A DNA stretch of 44,407 bases from assembly GCA_003140595.1 (NCBI GenBank), contig PLKG01000091.1, positions 70,807 through 115,213 of the forward strand, in the 5' to 3' direction. Below the pieces are notes generated by a model that saw only the letters and a list, made by a program, of their open reading frames with translations, had not been told where the DNA came from and ran no database searches. Within the stretch, counting starts at the first letter, position 1, and the number at the start of each line of letters is the position of its first letter. The position numbers and the translations under genes were made by a program. The stretch comes from Acidimicrobiaceae bacterium (GTDB taxonomy: Bacteria; Actinomycetota; Acidimicrobiia; Acidimicrobiales; Bog-793). This document shows, one piece after another, positions 1 through 8,164 of the stretch.

Positions 1-67
1 ACTAAAGGGCGCCGTTCAACGGACCATTTACGAGTCCCCTGCGATGTTTTTGTCACTCATCTGCCAG

Positions 68-104
68 TTCAGTGGAGCTAGCTATTGTCTATAATCGGGC
101 TAGC
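68..104 (+). promoter_or_regulatory. Probable promoter and palindromic operator upstream of the first binding-protein gene
   Basis: A perfect TATAAT -10 hexamer lies at 90-95, about 50 bases upstream of the start at 144. The -35 region is weak (TTCAGT at 68-73, 16-base spacing). Two copies of the palindrome GCTAGC, at 77-82 and 99-104, flank the -10 box with 22-base centre spacing, so a dimeric regulator bound there could block or modulate RNA polymerase. The hexamers are seen; their function is inferred. Confidence 0.5.
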
Positions 105-143
105 CAATAAGGCAGGCCGAGTCAAGGGAGGTCGGGCACGATC

Positions 144-2126
144 ATGATCAAGAAGCGGAAGCTGAGCAAGCTCGCGGTTGTGGGAACGGCTTTAGCATGC
201 GCGGTGTTCGTGCTAGCGGTCGGTGCCACCAGTTTCGCGACCACGTCCAAGACCGACCTAGCCCAGGCCACCCATATGGTAAAGGTCCCTGGGGGCACCA
301 TGACGATCGCAGAAGGCGCTGCCGCCGGACCGAACTACATCTTCCCGATGATGGGCCTTCAGTACTTCAGTGTCACGAACTTCGACCTGATCTACCTCAT
401 GTTCCGCCCGTTGTACTACTTCGGCGTCGGCAACACGGCCGACCTCAACGAAGGGCTCTCTGTCGCGGACACGCCGGTGTACTCGAACAGCGGCCGAACG
501 GTCACCATCAAGATGAAGGGCTACAAGTGGAGCAACGGTGAGACCGTGAACGCCCAGGACGTGGTCTTCTGGATGAACATGTTGAAGGCCGACGCCACTT
601 CGTGGGCTGGCTACGCGCCCGGACCAGGGCAGTTCCCCGGCGATGTAACCAACGTTGTGGCGAACAACAAGACCGACACGGTCACGTTCACACTGGACGC
701 GACATACAGCTCGTACTGGTTCACCTACAACGAGCTGAGCCAGGTCACGCCCCTGCCGGTCGCTTGGGACATCACCTCAGCTGGCGCAAAGCCGGGTTCG
801 GGCGGTTGCTCGGGCGCCTCGTACACCTCGGTGAAGGCCCCCATATCGGCGACCACCGGCGCCCTTGCTGACGTCTCAACTTCCGCTAAGGCGTGCGCTG
901 CAGTGTTCGCCTTCCTCTCCGGCAAGACCGAGGCGGGGGACCTCGGGACCTACGCGTCGAACCCGTTGTGGCAGGTCGTGGACGGGCCATTCCGTCTGAC
1001 CGCCTACGACGCGACCGATGGCGGTGCGACAGTGGTGCCGAACAAGCAGTACTCGGGCCCGGTCAAGCCCTCCCTCGACAAGCTCGTAATGGCTCCGTTC
1101 ACTACCGACTCGGCTGAGTTCAACGTGCTGCAAAGCGGCAACAAGATCAACATCGGCTACGTACCGCCGCAGAACGTTCCCGTTTACAGGGGCAAGACCT
1201 GGTGCGCAACCGGACCGTGCGTCGGAGCGAACAACGCGCAGCTCGCAGCCAACTACAACCTGTCGCCGCTGTACGGCTGGGCGATCAACTATTTCCCCCT
1301 GAACTTCACGAACCCGACCTCGGGGTCGATCTTCAAGCAGCTGTACATCCGCCAAGCAATGCAGTCGCTGATGAACCAGACGCTGTGGATCCAGCTCTAC
1401 GAATCGGGTTACGGGGTTCCGGACTACGGTCCGGTGCCGGTGATCCCACCGACGGATTTCGCCTCTGCACAGGAGAGCACCAACCCCTACCCCTACAACC
1501 CTGCACACGCGAGGGCACTGCTCAGCTCACACGGCTGGAATGTAGTCAAAAACGGTCTCACCACCTGCGTGAAGCCGGGAAAAGCGGCCGACGAGTGTGG
1601 TGCGGGGATACCGAAGGGGGCTCCGCTGAGCTTCAATTACCTCTACTACAACGGCGCGGTTTCCTTTAACAGCCAGATCCAAGAGCTTCAGTCGAGTTGG
1701 GCCCAGGCTGGCATCAAGGTGATCCTCGCGGGCAAGTCATTCGGGGATGTCGTCGGCGTCGCGTTGCCATGCAGTTCCGGCAAAGCCTGTCCCTGGGACA
1801 TCGCCAACTGGGGCGGCGGTTGGACCTACGCGCCGGACTACTACCCGACCGGCGAGGAGATCTTCACCACTGGCGCGGGGTCCAACAGTGGTGACTACTC
1901 CGATGCGACTGCTGACAAGCTCATCGTGGACACGAACGTCTCGTCATCGCTGTCGTCGCTTCACACCTATGAGAACTACCTGTCGCAGCAGCTCCCCGTC
2001 ATCTGGCAGCCGGAAGGGGCCTACCAGTTGACCGAGATCGGGAAGAACGTCTGCGGCGTCCTCCCCCAGAACATCCTCCTCACCTGGGTAGCTGAGGACT
2101 GGTACTTCTGCAAGGCTGCCAAGTAG
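144..2126 (+). CDS. Extracellular solute-binding protein, family 5 (peptide/nickel/opine type)
   Basis: This is the substrate-binding component of an ABC importer of the DppA/OppA class (SBP_bac_5), expected to capture oligopeptides or related amines outside the membrane. The 660-residue chain starts with a positively charged stretch (MIKKRKLSK), a hydrophobic core and a Sec-type cleavage region around residues 28-32. A Cys at residue 20 lies within the hydrophobic core and is a poor lipobox, so secretion or anchoring by an uncleaved helix is more likely than lipidation. Family landmarks include the segment with VKMKGYKWSNGE-like character (about 120-130) followed by NAQDVVFWMNML. AAGGGAGGT at 124-132 precedes the ATG by 11-12 bases. 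The protein is somewhat longer than the usual 500-600 residues. No permease or ATPase genes adjoin it, so it is an orphan component here. A strong terminator follows. Confidence 0.88.
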   Translation: MIKKRKLSKLAVVGTALACAVFVLAVGATSFATTSKTDLAQATHMVKVPGGTMTIAEGAAAGPNYIFPMMGLQYFSVTNFDLIYLMFRPLYYFGVGNTADLNEGLSVADTPVYSNSGRTVTIKMKGYKWSNGETVNAQDVVFWMNMLKADATSWAGYAPGPGQFPGDVTNVVANNKTDTVTFTLDATYSSYWFTYNELSQVTPLPVAWDITSAGAKPGSGGCSGASYTSVKAPISATTGALADVSTSAKACAAVFAFLSGKTEAGDLGTYASNPLWQVVDGPFRLTAYDATDGGATVVPNKQYSGPVKPSLDKLVMAPFTTDSAEFNVLQSGNKINIGYVPPQNVPVYRGKTWCATGPCVGANNAQLAANYNLSPLYGWAINYFPLNFTNPTSGSIFKQLYIRQAMQSLMNQTLWIQLYESGYGVPDYGPVPVIPPTDFASAQESTNPYPYNPAHARALLSSHGWNVVKNGLTTCVKPGKAADECGAGIPKGAPLSFNYLYYNGAVSFNSQIQELQSSWAQAGIKVILAGKSFGDVVGVALPCSSGKACPWDIANWGGGWTYAPDYYPTGEEIFTTGAGSNSGDYSDATADKLIVDTNVSSSLSSLHTYENYLSQQLPVIWQPEGAYQLTEIGKNVCGVLPQNILLTWVAEDWYFCKAAK

Positions 2127-2169
2127 CCGTCAGAACCCGTCGTCCTTGACGGCGATGGGCTCTGTTCTC

Positions 2170-2201
2170 CCCCGGGCCACGGCGTTCGTCGTGGCCCGGG
2201 G
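2170..2201 (+). terminator. Rho-independent-like terminator
   Basis: A perfect 12-bp stem (2170-2181 paired with 2190-2201, very GC-rich) closes an 8-base loop and is followed by a pyrimidine-rich tail. It lies 44 bases after the stop of the solute-binding protein gene, a typical place for transcription to end. The tail is only moderately T-rich, as is common in high-GC actinobacteria. Confidence 0.75.
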
Positions 2202-2329
2202 CCTTCTCTCTACCCAAAAGGGGCTCAGAGAGGTTCTTGACGCTCAGAGCGGGAGCGCTAAGTAGAGGGCGGGCACCATGTCAGGCAGATCGCGTCCGGT
2301 GTTCCGGGACACAATCGCGTATGCCACTT

Positions 2330-2506
2330 CGAACGCCGCCCTGGCGGGCGCGCTTGACCTTCTTCACGAACAATTCGAGCCCTTCGGTCGGTCCTCTCGA
2401 TGCTCGGGCTCGATGGTCGGCGAAGATCTCCGGCCGGCCTAGAGCGTGTTGTCGAGTGATCGGACCTCGGGCACTTCATCGGCGAGGCAGTCGGCTATCG
2501 CCTTGA
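2330..2506 (-). pseudogene. Relic of an ISL3-family transposase (C-terminal part)
   Basis: Read on the minus strand, two frames join to give the C-terminal signature of ISL3-type transposases. One frame (about 2500-2446) reads AIADCLADEVPEVRSLDNTL. The other (about 2445-2341) reads RPEIFADHRARAS, then GPTEGLELFVKKVKRAR, which matches the family's SNGPTEGxNLxVKKVKR block before the usual GFR motif. The frame change near 2445, the loss of the GFR-x-F-x-x-YRxR tail and the absence of the upstream DDE domain show a decayed fragment. No terminal inverted repeats were found. The rest of 2202-2636 holds no recognisable gene. The family assignment rests on remembered motifs. Confidence 0.55.
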
Positions 2507-2636
2507 CCCTTGGAGGGCGGCGACAGCCGCGGGGTTCGAGCCATCGTGTTCGCACACGCGGAAGGCGCTTGGCTGTCCCGACCTGCGGTTGGTGTCACAA
2601 CTACGCCGTAGTCCGCGCTCCTCCTGTGCCGTCAGG

Positions 2637-3857
2637 CTATGACAAGGTCGCCGACGGGGTACGTTCGTCGAGGCCCCAAGGGGCGCCGCTGTCGTTCAAC
2701 AGCTCGAGGAACGGCTCGGCCGGCAGAGCCTCGGGGCCGAGCAGCCCGACACCCGACCAAGCTCCGGAGGTGAGCAGCTCGATCGCCAGCACCGGATTGA
2801 TCGCTGTCTGCCAGACGACAGCCTGCGAGTCGTCCGCCGACATGCACCAGTCGTTGTCGACAGCGTGGTAGAGGTAGACCTCCCTGGGGGAACCATCCTT
2901 GCCAATGCCCGTCGTCCAAGTCCCGGCACAGGTGACTCCGTGCATGAGGTGGCCTATCTGGGCCGGGTCCGGCAGGCACGCAGCGACGACGTCTCGGGGC
3001 GAGACCTTCTCGGCGCCCACCGAGACCTTCTGCGTCGAGTCGAGGCCGAGCATGTGGAGCGTCTTGAGCACGCCGATGAAGTCGTCCCCTAGGCCGTACT
3101 TGAACGTGACGCGCTTCGCGTCGAGCCAGCGCGGTATGAGGATCACCTCTTCATGTTCCACGTTGACGCACTCGACTGGGCCGATGCCTGCGGGGAAGAC
3201 GAAGGTCTCCGGCTCGCTGAATGGCTCGGTGGTGAACCACCCACGCCCCTTCTCCCAGATGACGGGAGGATTCAGGCACTCCTCGATGGTTGTCCAAATG
3301 GAAAAGCTCGGGCAGAAGTCATGGCCGTCGATGACGAGATTGGCACCGTCCCTCACACCGAACTCGTCGACGGAACTGAAGAGATTATCCACTGCGTAGC
3401 GGGCGAAAACGTCGGACAGCCCCGGCTCGACTCCCATTCCCGCCAGTGCCAACAGCCCGCGCTCCTCCCACTTCGGGGCGAGCTCGAACTGCTCGTCTCC
3501 AAGCTTCACCCCTGTCTTGGAGAAAGGCTCTTCGACATTCGGACGAGAAAGGGACATTGCCATGTCCATGTAGTTGGCGCCAGCCGCAAACGCCGCGCGA
3601 TAGATCGGCATGACAAAGCGAGGGTCGACCGCGTTGAGCACCACGTCGCAGTTCTCTGCCCGAATGAGCTCGCTGATCATCAGCTCATCGGAGGCGTCAA
3701 TCTTGAAGCCAGAGAACCGCTCTGAGACCGAGGCCGCCTTCTCCGCGCGCTCTATGTCGTAATCGGCCATCACGACCTTCTCGAAGTTGCCCCGGCGCGC
3801 CGCTATATGTGCGAAGGCACTACCGACTCCACCGGCTCCTACAACGAGAACTCGCAT
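2637..3857 (-). CDS. Saccharopine dehydrogenase-like NAD(P)-dependent reductase
   Basis: A 406-residue cytosolic oxidoreductase of the saccharopine dehydrogenase / carboxynorspermidine reductase superfamily. The N-terminal Rossmann fold is clear (MRVLVVGAGGVGSA, residues 1-14), followed by an acidic strand end (MADYD) and the NAVDPRFVMPIYRAAFAAG region typical of the family. A conserved GVEPGLSDVFARYA segment lies mid-chain. Relatives act in lysine catabolism or synthesis (saccharopine to glutamate plus aminoadipate semialdehyde), but many members are of unknown substrate. The ATG at 3857 is chosen because it begins the Rossmann strand directly and has AAAGGA just upstream; longer in-frame starts lack a site. 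The gene is divergent from glutamate dehydrogenase, which suggests linked glutamate/lysine metabolism. The specific substrate is not shown by the sequence. Confidence 0.85.
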   Translation of the reverse strand: MRVLVVGAGGVGSAFAHIAARRGNFEKVVMADYDIERAEKAASVSERFSGFKIDASDELMISELIRAENCDVVLNAVDPRFVMPIYRAAFAAGANYMDMAMSLSRPNVEEPFSKTGVKLGDEQFELAPKWEERGLLALAGMGVEPGLSDVFARYAVDNLFSSVDEFGVRDGANLVIDGHDFCPSFSIWTTIEECLNPPVIWEKGRGWFTTEPFSEPETFVFPAGIGPVECVNVEHEEVILIPRWLDAKRVTFKYGLGDDFIGVLKTLHMLGLDSTQKVSVGAEKVSPRDVVAACLPDPAQIGHLMHGVTCAGTWTTGIGKDGSPREVYLYHAVDNDWCMSADDSQAVVWQTAINPVLAIELLTSGAWSGVGLLGPEALPAEPFLELLNDSGAPWGLDERTPSATLS

Positions 3858-3927
3858 GAGAAGGTCCTTTCTCGGCAAATCCGACTGGCGATCTGCTTGG
3901 CGTAGCACGATGAAATGTGCCTCAGAC

Positions 3928-4158
3928 GTGCACTTACTTAGTCTAGAGGAAGCCCGACAGTCCTCCATAGGCCGAAAGTCCCTATTCAGGCTCGGTTACC
4001 GGTGAGAGAATCGCCAAAGAGCTCGACCGTGAACAGGAAGGACCGCACCGGGTTGAGAACGTCACGTCGCTGGTCAAGGACCAACGACTGGCGGCGCCGA
4101 GCGCGCCGGATCGACACTGCCGAGCAAACGATAGCCAGATGTGCACAACGGAGTGCAC
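3928..4158. promoter_or_regulatory. Divergent intergenic region with repeated GTGCAC palindromes
   Basis: The 316 bases between the saccharopine-dehydrogenase-like gene (start 3857) and gdhA (start 4174) must hold both promoters. The palindrome GTGCAC occurs at 3928-3933, 4141-4146 and 4153-4158. The last two are separated by exactly six bases and lie just upstream of the gdhA ribosome-binding site, a layout suited to a dimeric repressor or nitrogen regulator. No convincing -35/-10 pairs were identified. Function is inferred. Confidence 0.4.
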
Positions 4159-4173
4159 AGGGAGGCAACTGAA

Positions 4174-5532
4174 GTGAGCAACAACATCAAGACAATTCTG
4201 AATGATCTCGAGAGACGGAACTCTGGCGAGCCGGAGTTCCTACAAGCTACGCGTGAAGTGCTGACTTCCCTCGAGCCCGTCGTCGAGCGGTACCCCAATT
4301 ACCAAGAAGCAAAGGTACTCGAGCGGCTTGTCGAGCCCGAGAGAGTGATCATGTTCCGCGTCAGCTGGGTCGACGACAATGGCGAGATCCAGGTCAATCG
4401 CGGCTATCGCGTCCAGATGAACAGCGCCATCGGACCGTTCAAGGGTGGCCTCAGGTTCCACCCGTCGGTCTATCTGGGACTGCTGAAGTTCCTCGCCTTC
4501 GAACAGGTCATCAAGAACTCCCTCACCACCTTGCCCATGGGCGGGGCCAAGGGTGGTGCCGACTTTGACCCGAAGGGAAAGAGCGACGGAGAGGTCCGTC
4601 GTTTCTGCCAAGCCTTCATGACAGAGCTCTACCGTCACATCGGCCAGTTCACCGACGTGCCAGCGGGCGACATCGGTGTCGGCGCCCGGGAGATCGGCTT
4701 CCTGTTCGGGCAGTACAAGCGGATCGCCAACCAGTTCACCGGCGTCCTCACCGGCAAGGGCCTCAACTGGGGCGGATCCGAGATCCGGCCGGAGGCGACG
4801 GGCTACGGATCCGTCTACTTCGCCCAGGAGATGCTTGCCACGCGTGCGGAAACCCTCGAAGGCAAGCGTTGCCTCGTGTCCGGCAGTGGCAACGTCGCTC
4901 AGTACACAGTCGAGAAGCTGATCGAATTGGGTGCAAAGCCGCTGACGGTCTCGGACTCGGACGGGTTCATCCACGACCCCGACGGGATCGACACCGAGAA
5001 GCTGGCATACGTGATGGAACTGAAGAACGTGCGGCGCGGACGCATCCGTGAGTACGCCGACCGCTTCCATGGAGCGACCTTCACGCCGGCGATCGACCAC
5101 GGGTCGAACCCGCTGTGGGCCATCCCGGCAGACTGCGCCTTCCCGAGCGCGACCCAGAACGAGATCAACGGCGTGGACGCGCGGGCTCTGGTGGCCAACG
5201 GCGTCCAGCTGGTCGCAGAGGGCGCGAACATGCCGACCACACCCGAAGGCGTCGATCGCTTCCTCGAGGCCAAGCTCCTATACGGCCCCGGGAAGGCTGC
5301 CAACGCAGGCGGCGTAGCTGTTTCCGGCCTGGAGATGACTCAGGACATCGAGCACCTCTCCTGGACCCGCGAGCAGGTGGACGGCAAGTTGAAGCAGATC
5401 ATGCGCGCGATCCACACCAACGTACGTGCCGCGGCCGAGGAATACGGCAGGCCGGGCGACTACGTCTTGGGCGCCAACATCGCCGGATTCGTAAAGGTAG
5501 CTGACGCAATGGTGGACGAAAGCACGGTGTAA
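4174..5532 (+). CDS. gdhA: Glutamate dehydrogenase, probably NADP-specific
   Basis: Catalyses the reversible reductive amination of 2-oxoglutarate to glutamate in the cytosol. The 452-residue chain has the normal length of the hexameric GdhA class. The substrate/dimerisation domain shows the PMGGAKGGADFDPKGKSD block with its catalytic-region lysines, then FMTELYRHIGQFTDVPAGDIGVG. The nucleotide domain shows VSGSGNVAQYTVEKL and DSDGFI, and the C-terminal half has NAGGVAVSGLEMTQ. The overall match to E. coli GdhA is very close, which supports NADP use (an inference). GTG at 4174 is preferred over GTG at 4141 because AGGGAGG at 4159-4165 sits eight bases ahead of it. The stop is followed immediately by the APC permease start, so the two are probably coupled. 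Confidence 0.95.
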   Translation: MSNNIKTILNDLERRNSGEPEFLQATREVLTSLEPVVERYPNYQEAKVLERLVEPERVIMFRVSWVDDNGEIQVNRGYRVQMNSAIGPFKGGLRFHPSVYLGLLKFLAFEQVIKNSLTTLPMGGAKGGADFDPKGKSDGEVRRFCQAFMTELYRHIGQFTDVPAGDIGVGAREIGFLFGQYKRIANQFTGVLTGKGLNWGGSEIRPEATGYGSVYFAQEMLATRAETLEGKRCLVSGSGNVAQYTVEKLIELGAKPLTVSDSDGFIHDPDGIDTEKLAYVMELKNVRRGRIREYADRFHGATFTPAIDHGSNPLWAIPADCAFPSATQNEINGVDARALVANGVQLVAEGANMPTTPEGVDRFLEAKLLYGPGKAANAGGVAVSGLEMTQDIEHLSWTREQVDGKLKQIMRAIHTNVRAAAEEYGRPGDYVLGANIAGFVKVADAMVDESTV

Positions 5533-7161
5533 ATGGCTGGCGGTGCCGTTTCGATAGCTTCCTCGGAGAGCCTCGACAAGGGTTTGAAGTCGGGCGCGCT
5601 CGGGCTTGTCTCGAGCATCGTCATCGGCACCGCTTCCACAGCTCCCGCCTACAGCCTGGCTGCGACGCTCGGCCTTGTCACTGCCACGGTCGGTTTTCAC
5701 GCGCCACTCGTTGCAATCGGTGCATTTGTGCCGATGCTGCTGATCTCGATCGGCTACAGCGAGCTCAACAAGGCAGACCCGGACTGCGGGACGACCTTCA
5801 CCTGGGCAACGCGAGCCTTCGGACCGAAGACGGGCTGGGCGGGCGGCTGGGGAATCATCGCCTCCGATGTGCTCGTCATGGCCAGCCTCGCCGAGGTTGC
5901 CGGTCAGTACGGCTTCCTGCTCTTCAACGCGAACGGCATCGGTAACAACCCGACCAGCCCTTGGGTGCTCCTGGTAGGCGTTCTTTGGATCGTCGTTCTG
6001 GCCTACATCTGTTACAGGGGCATCGAGGTCTCAGCATGGGTCCAGCGCGTCCTGCTGGCTATCGAGCTCGTCATGCTGGCGGTCTATGCGATCGTGGCGA
6101 TCATCAGGGTTGCAGTGGGACACGCGCCACCGGGCCACATGGTGCCTACCTTGTCATGGTTCAACCCGACGACTCTGTCCCTCAACTCGCTCGTCGACGG
6201 TCTCGTGCTGATGTTGTTCATCTACTGGGGCTGGGACACTTCGCTCTCGGTGAACGAGGAGACGAGTGACAAGGAGCGACTTCCGGGCTTGGCAGGCATC
6301 ATCGCCACAGTGTTGCTGCTCGCAACCTACGGGCTCGTCACCATCGCCGCCCAAGCCTTCGCCGGCGTCGGTACGACGGGGATAGGCCTTGCGAACCCGG
6401 CGCACCTCACCGACGTCTTGTCGGTTCAGGGCACCGCAGTGTTCGGGTCGGCCTGGATCGGCTCGGTCTTCTCGCACCTCCTGCTTCTCATGGTGCTCTC
6501 GTCGGCCGCGGCCTCTACTCAGACGACGATCCTTCCCACCGCCCGCACCATGCTCTCGATGAGCGTGTACAAGGCGGTGCCCGACGCGTTCGGGACCATG
6601 CATAAGAAGTACCTGACCCCGACGGTTGCCACCGTGTCGATGGGCGTCATCTCGATAGTGATGTACGCGCTCATGAACTTCCTCTCGGGCGGCAATGTCA
6701 TCGCAGACTCGGTCACGGCGATCGGGGTGTGGATCGCCTTCTACTACGGCCTGACCGGTTGGACCTGCCTGTGGTACTACCGCAAGATGCTCACGCGGAG
6801 CGCTCGCGACCTCATGATGAAAGGTGTGCTACCTGGCCTCGGCGGGCTCATTCTGTTCGCTGCAGGTGCCTGGAGCTTGAAGGCGGACTGGTTCTTCTCG
6901 AGCGGTCAGAGCTACACGTCGTGGCAATTGCCGTTCGCCCCACACTGGGACATCGGCGGAGTCTTCATGGTGTTCCTAGTCAGTGCCCTGATCGGTCTCG
7001 GCTGTGCGGTGGCATGGCGCATCGCCGGGCCGTCGTTCTTCCGGGGCGAGACACTCAACCGCTCAACACCGACACTCGTGCCCGAGGGCGCCCCCTTGCC
7101 GCTGGTTCAGGCGGGCCCGGAGGCCCGGGGGGCACAGGGCCACGAAGCAGACGCGGACTGA
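5533..7161 (+). CDS. APC-family amino acid permease
   Basis: A 542-residue integral membrane transporter of the amino acid/polyamine/organocation superfamily (AA_permease_2 type), about 12 predicted membrane helices. The first helix holds the family's unwound substrate site (VSSIVIGTASTAPAYSLAAT, about residues 26-45). Helix 3 contains GGWGIIASDVLVMASLAEVAG, and YWGWDTSLSVNEET near residue 235 matches the helix 6 consensus. The C-terminus is a polar tail of about 40 residues. The ATG is the very next base after the gdhA TAA (zero spacing) with no good ribosome-binding site of its own, implying translation by re-initiation. Pairing with glutamate dehydrogenase suggests uptake of glutamate or another amino acid feeding it; the substrate cannot be read from the sequence. 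Confidence 0.92.
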   Translation: MAGGAVSIASSESLDKGLKSGALGLVSSIVIGTASTAPAYSLAATLGLVTATVGFHAPLVAIGAFVPMLLISIGYSELNKADPDCGTTFTWATRAFGPKTGWAGGWGIIASDVLVMASLAEVAGQYGFLLFNANGIGNNPTSPWVLLVGVLWIVVLAYICYRGIEVSAWVQRVLLAIELVMLAVYAIVAIIRVAVGHAPPGHMVPTLSWFNPTTLSLNSLVDGLVLMLFIYWGWDTSLSVNEETSDKERLPGLAGIIATVLLLATYGLVTIAAQAFAGVGTTGIGLANPAHLTDVLSVQGTAVFGSAWIGSVFSHLLLLMVLSSAAASTQTTILPTARTMLSMSVYKAVPDAFGTMHKKYLTPTVATVSMGVISIVMYALMNFLSGGNVIADSVTAIGVWIAFYYGLTGWTCLWYYRKMLTRSARDLMMKGVLPGLGGLILFAAGAWSLKADWFFSSGQSYTSWQLPFAPHWDIGGVFMVFLVSALIGLGCAVAWRIAGPSFFRGETLNRSTPTLVPEGAPLPLVQAGPEARGAQGHEADAD

Positions 7162-7433
7162 GCCCTCCTCACAACACTGAGCCCGAAGAGCGGCCGTTAG
7201 GCCCGCGACCCTGTTGCTTCCTGCCCGAGCCGCGCCGCCAGGTCGTCGCCTGGACTCCGGCGCTCAGGCCTGGCGAGGCATCGAGTACATGTCACTTGCA
7301 CTGGTCGCGACCAACCGCCGGGCCGCTTCTGGCGGCGGGCAACACTTGAGAAGTGACGTCCTTCGACCAAGGGCGCTGGCTACAGTCATTGAGTCGTACC
7401 TGGCGATGGCGCTCAACGAGACAGAGGTGAAAC

Positions 7434-7892
7434 TTGAGGCGTGTCCCCCTTGCGGTGTTCGGCGTTACCGTCGCCGTCGCCTTGTTCCTGCCTGTAAGTC
7501 GTGCGGTGGCGGCTCGCGGTCCCGTGCCGGCATCGACGGGCCAGCTCTCTGCCGTGAAGACCACCCCTAAGGTGCTCCCGTGCGTCGGTCTCCCGCAGGT
7601 GAGACCGGCCAATTACCTGATGAGCTGCGCGGACGCCAATGCATCTTGGAAGAAGGTCAAGTGGGCGAGCTGGGGTGCCAAGTCCGCCATCGGCACCGGC
7701 GATCTCTACCAGAACGATTGTCAGCCGAACTGCGTCTCGGGACAGTTCCACTCCGATCGCGCGAAGGTGGTCCTGTCAGAGGTGAAAGCGACCAAGAAGT
7801 ACGGTCTGCTCTACTCGCAGGCCACGTTCTCCTACTCGCTCAAGGGCAAGCACATGAGCGAGACGTTCGGGCTCGCGACCTCGCCCGAGTAG
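7434..7892 (+). CDS. Small secreted cysteine-containing protein of unknown function
   Basis: A 152-residue exported protein. The N-terminus is a classic Sec signal (MRRVPLAVFGVTVAVALFLPVSRAVA), with cleavage expected near residue 26. The mature part resembles an uncharacterised actinobacterial secreted family with a C-G-x-P...PxxYxLxCADAN start, a W-x-SWG segment and an NDCxPxCxxGxF motif; four cysteines (in PCVGLP, MSCAD, NDCQ and NCVSG) could form two disulfides. The start is TTG at 7434, preceded by AGAGGTG about six bases upstream; no ATG lies in a sensible place. It stands alone: 272 bases without a gene lie on each side. Function unknown. Confidence 0.75.
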   Translation: MRRVPLAVFGVTVAVALFLPVSRAVAARGPVPASTGQLSAVKTTPKVLPCVGLPQVRPANYLMSCADANASWKKVKWASWGAKSAIGTGDLYQNDCQPNCVSGQFHSDRAKVVLSEVKATKKYGLLYSQATFSYSLKGKHMSETFGLATSPE

Positions 7893-8164
7893 GCGGCTAA
7901 CGCCGTGGAACAAGGCCGTCGGCCAAAGGCCTCTGCAGCGGGACCTTCGGCCCTGGGAGAAAGGCGGAACCGGAACTACGGTGCACTATCGAGCAGGCCG
8001 TACCGACAGTCATCCCCCGCGACGCAATGGCGCGCCACCGGAAGATCGCCGAATGCACAAGGCGAGATGATGGACCGTAGACGCCGAGCCGGCTTCCAAC
8101 AGTGGTCTGCCCCGCACCAAGACCGTCACGGCTAGGGCACGATTGCGGAAAGGAGAACAGTGCC

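Noticed and set aside
876-1508. Long minus-strand open frame inside the first binding-protein gene
   Set aside because: It is antisense to a gene with clear family motifs, is Arg/Val/Glu-rich without domain logic and has no ribosome-binding site.
4240-5100. 286-codon minus-strand frame opposite gdhA
   Set aside because: The plus-strand frame is an unmistakable glutamate dehydrogenase; the antisense frame is a by-product of GC-biased codon positions.
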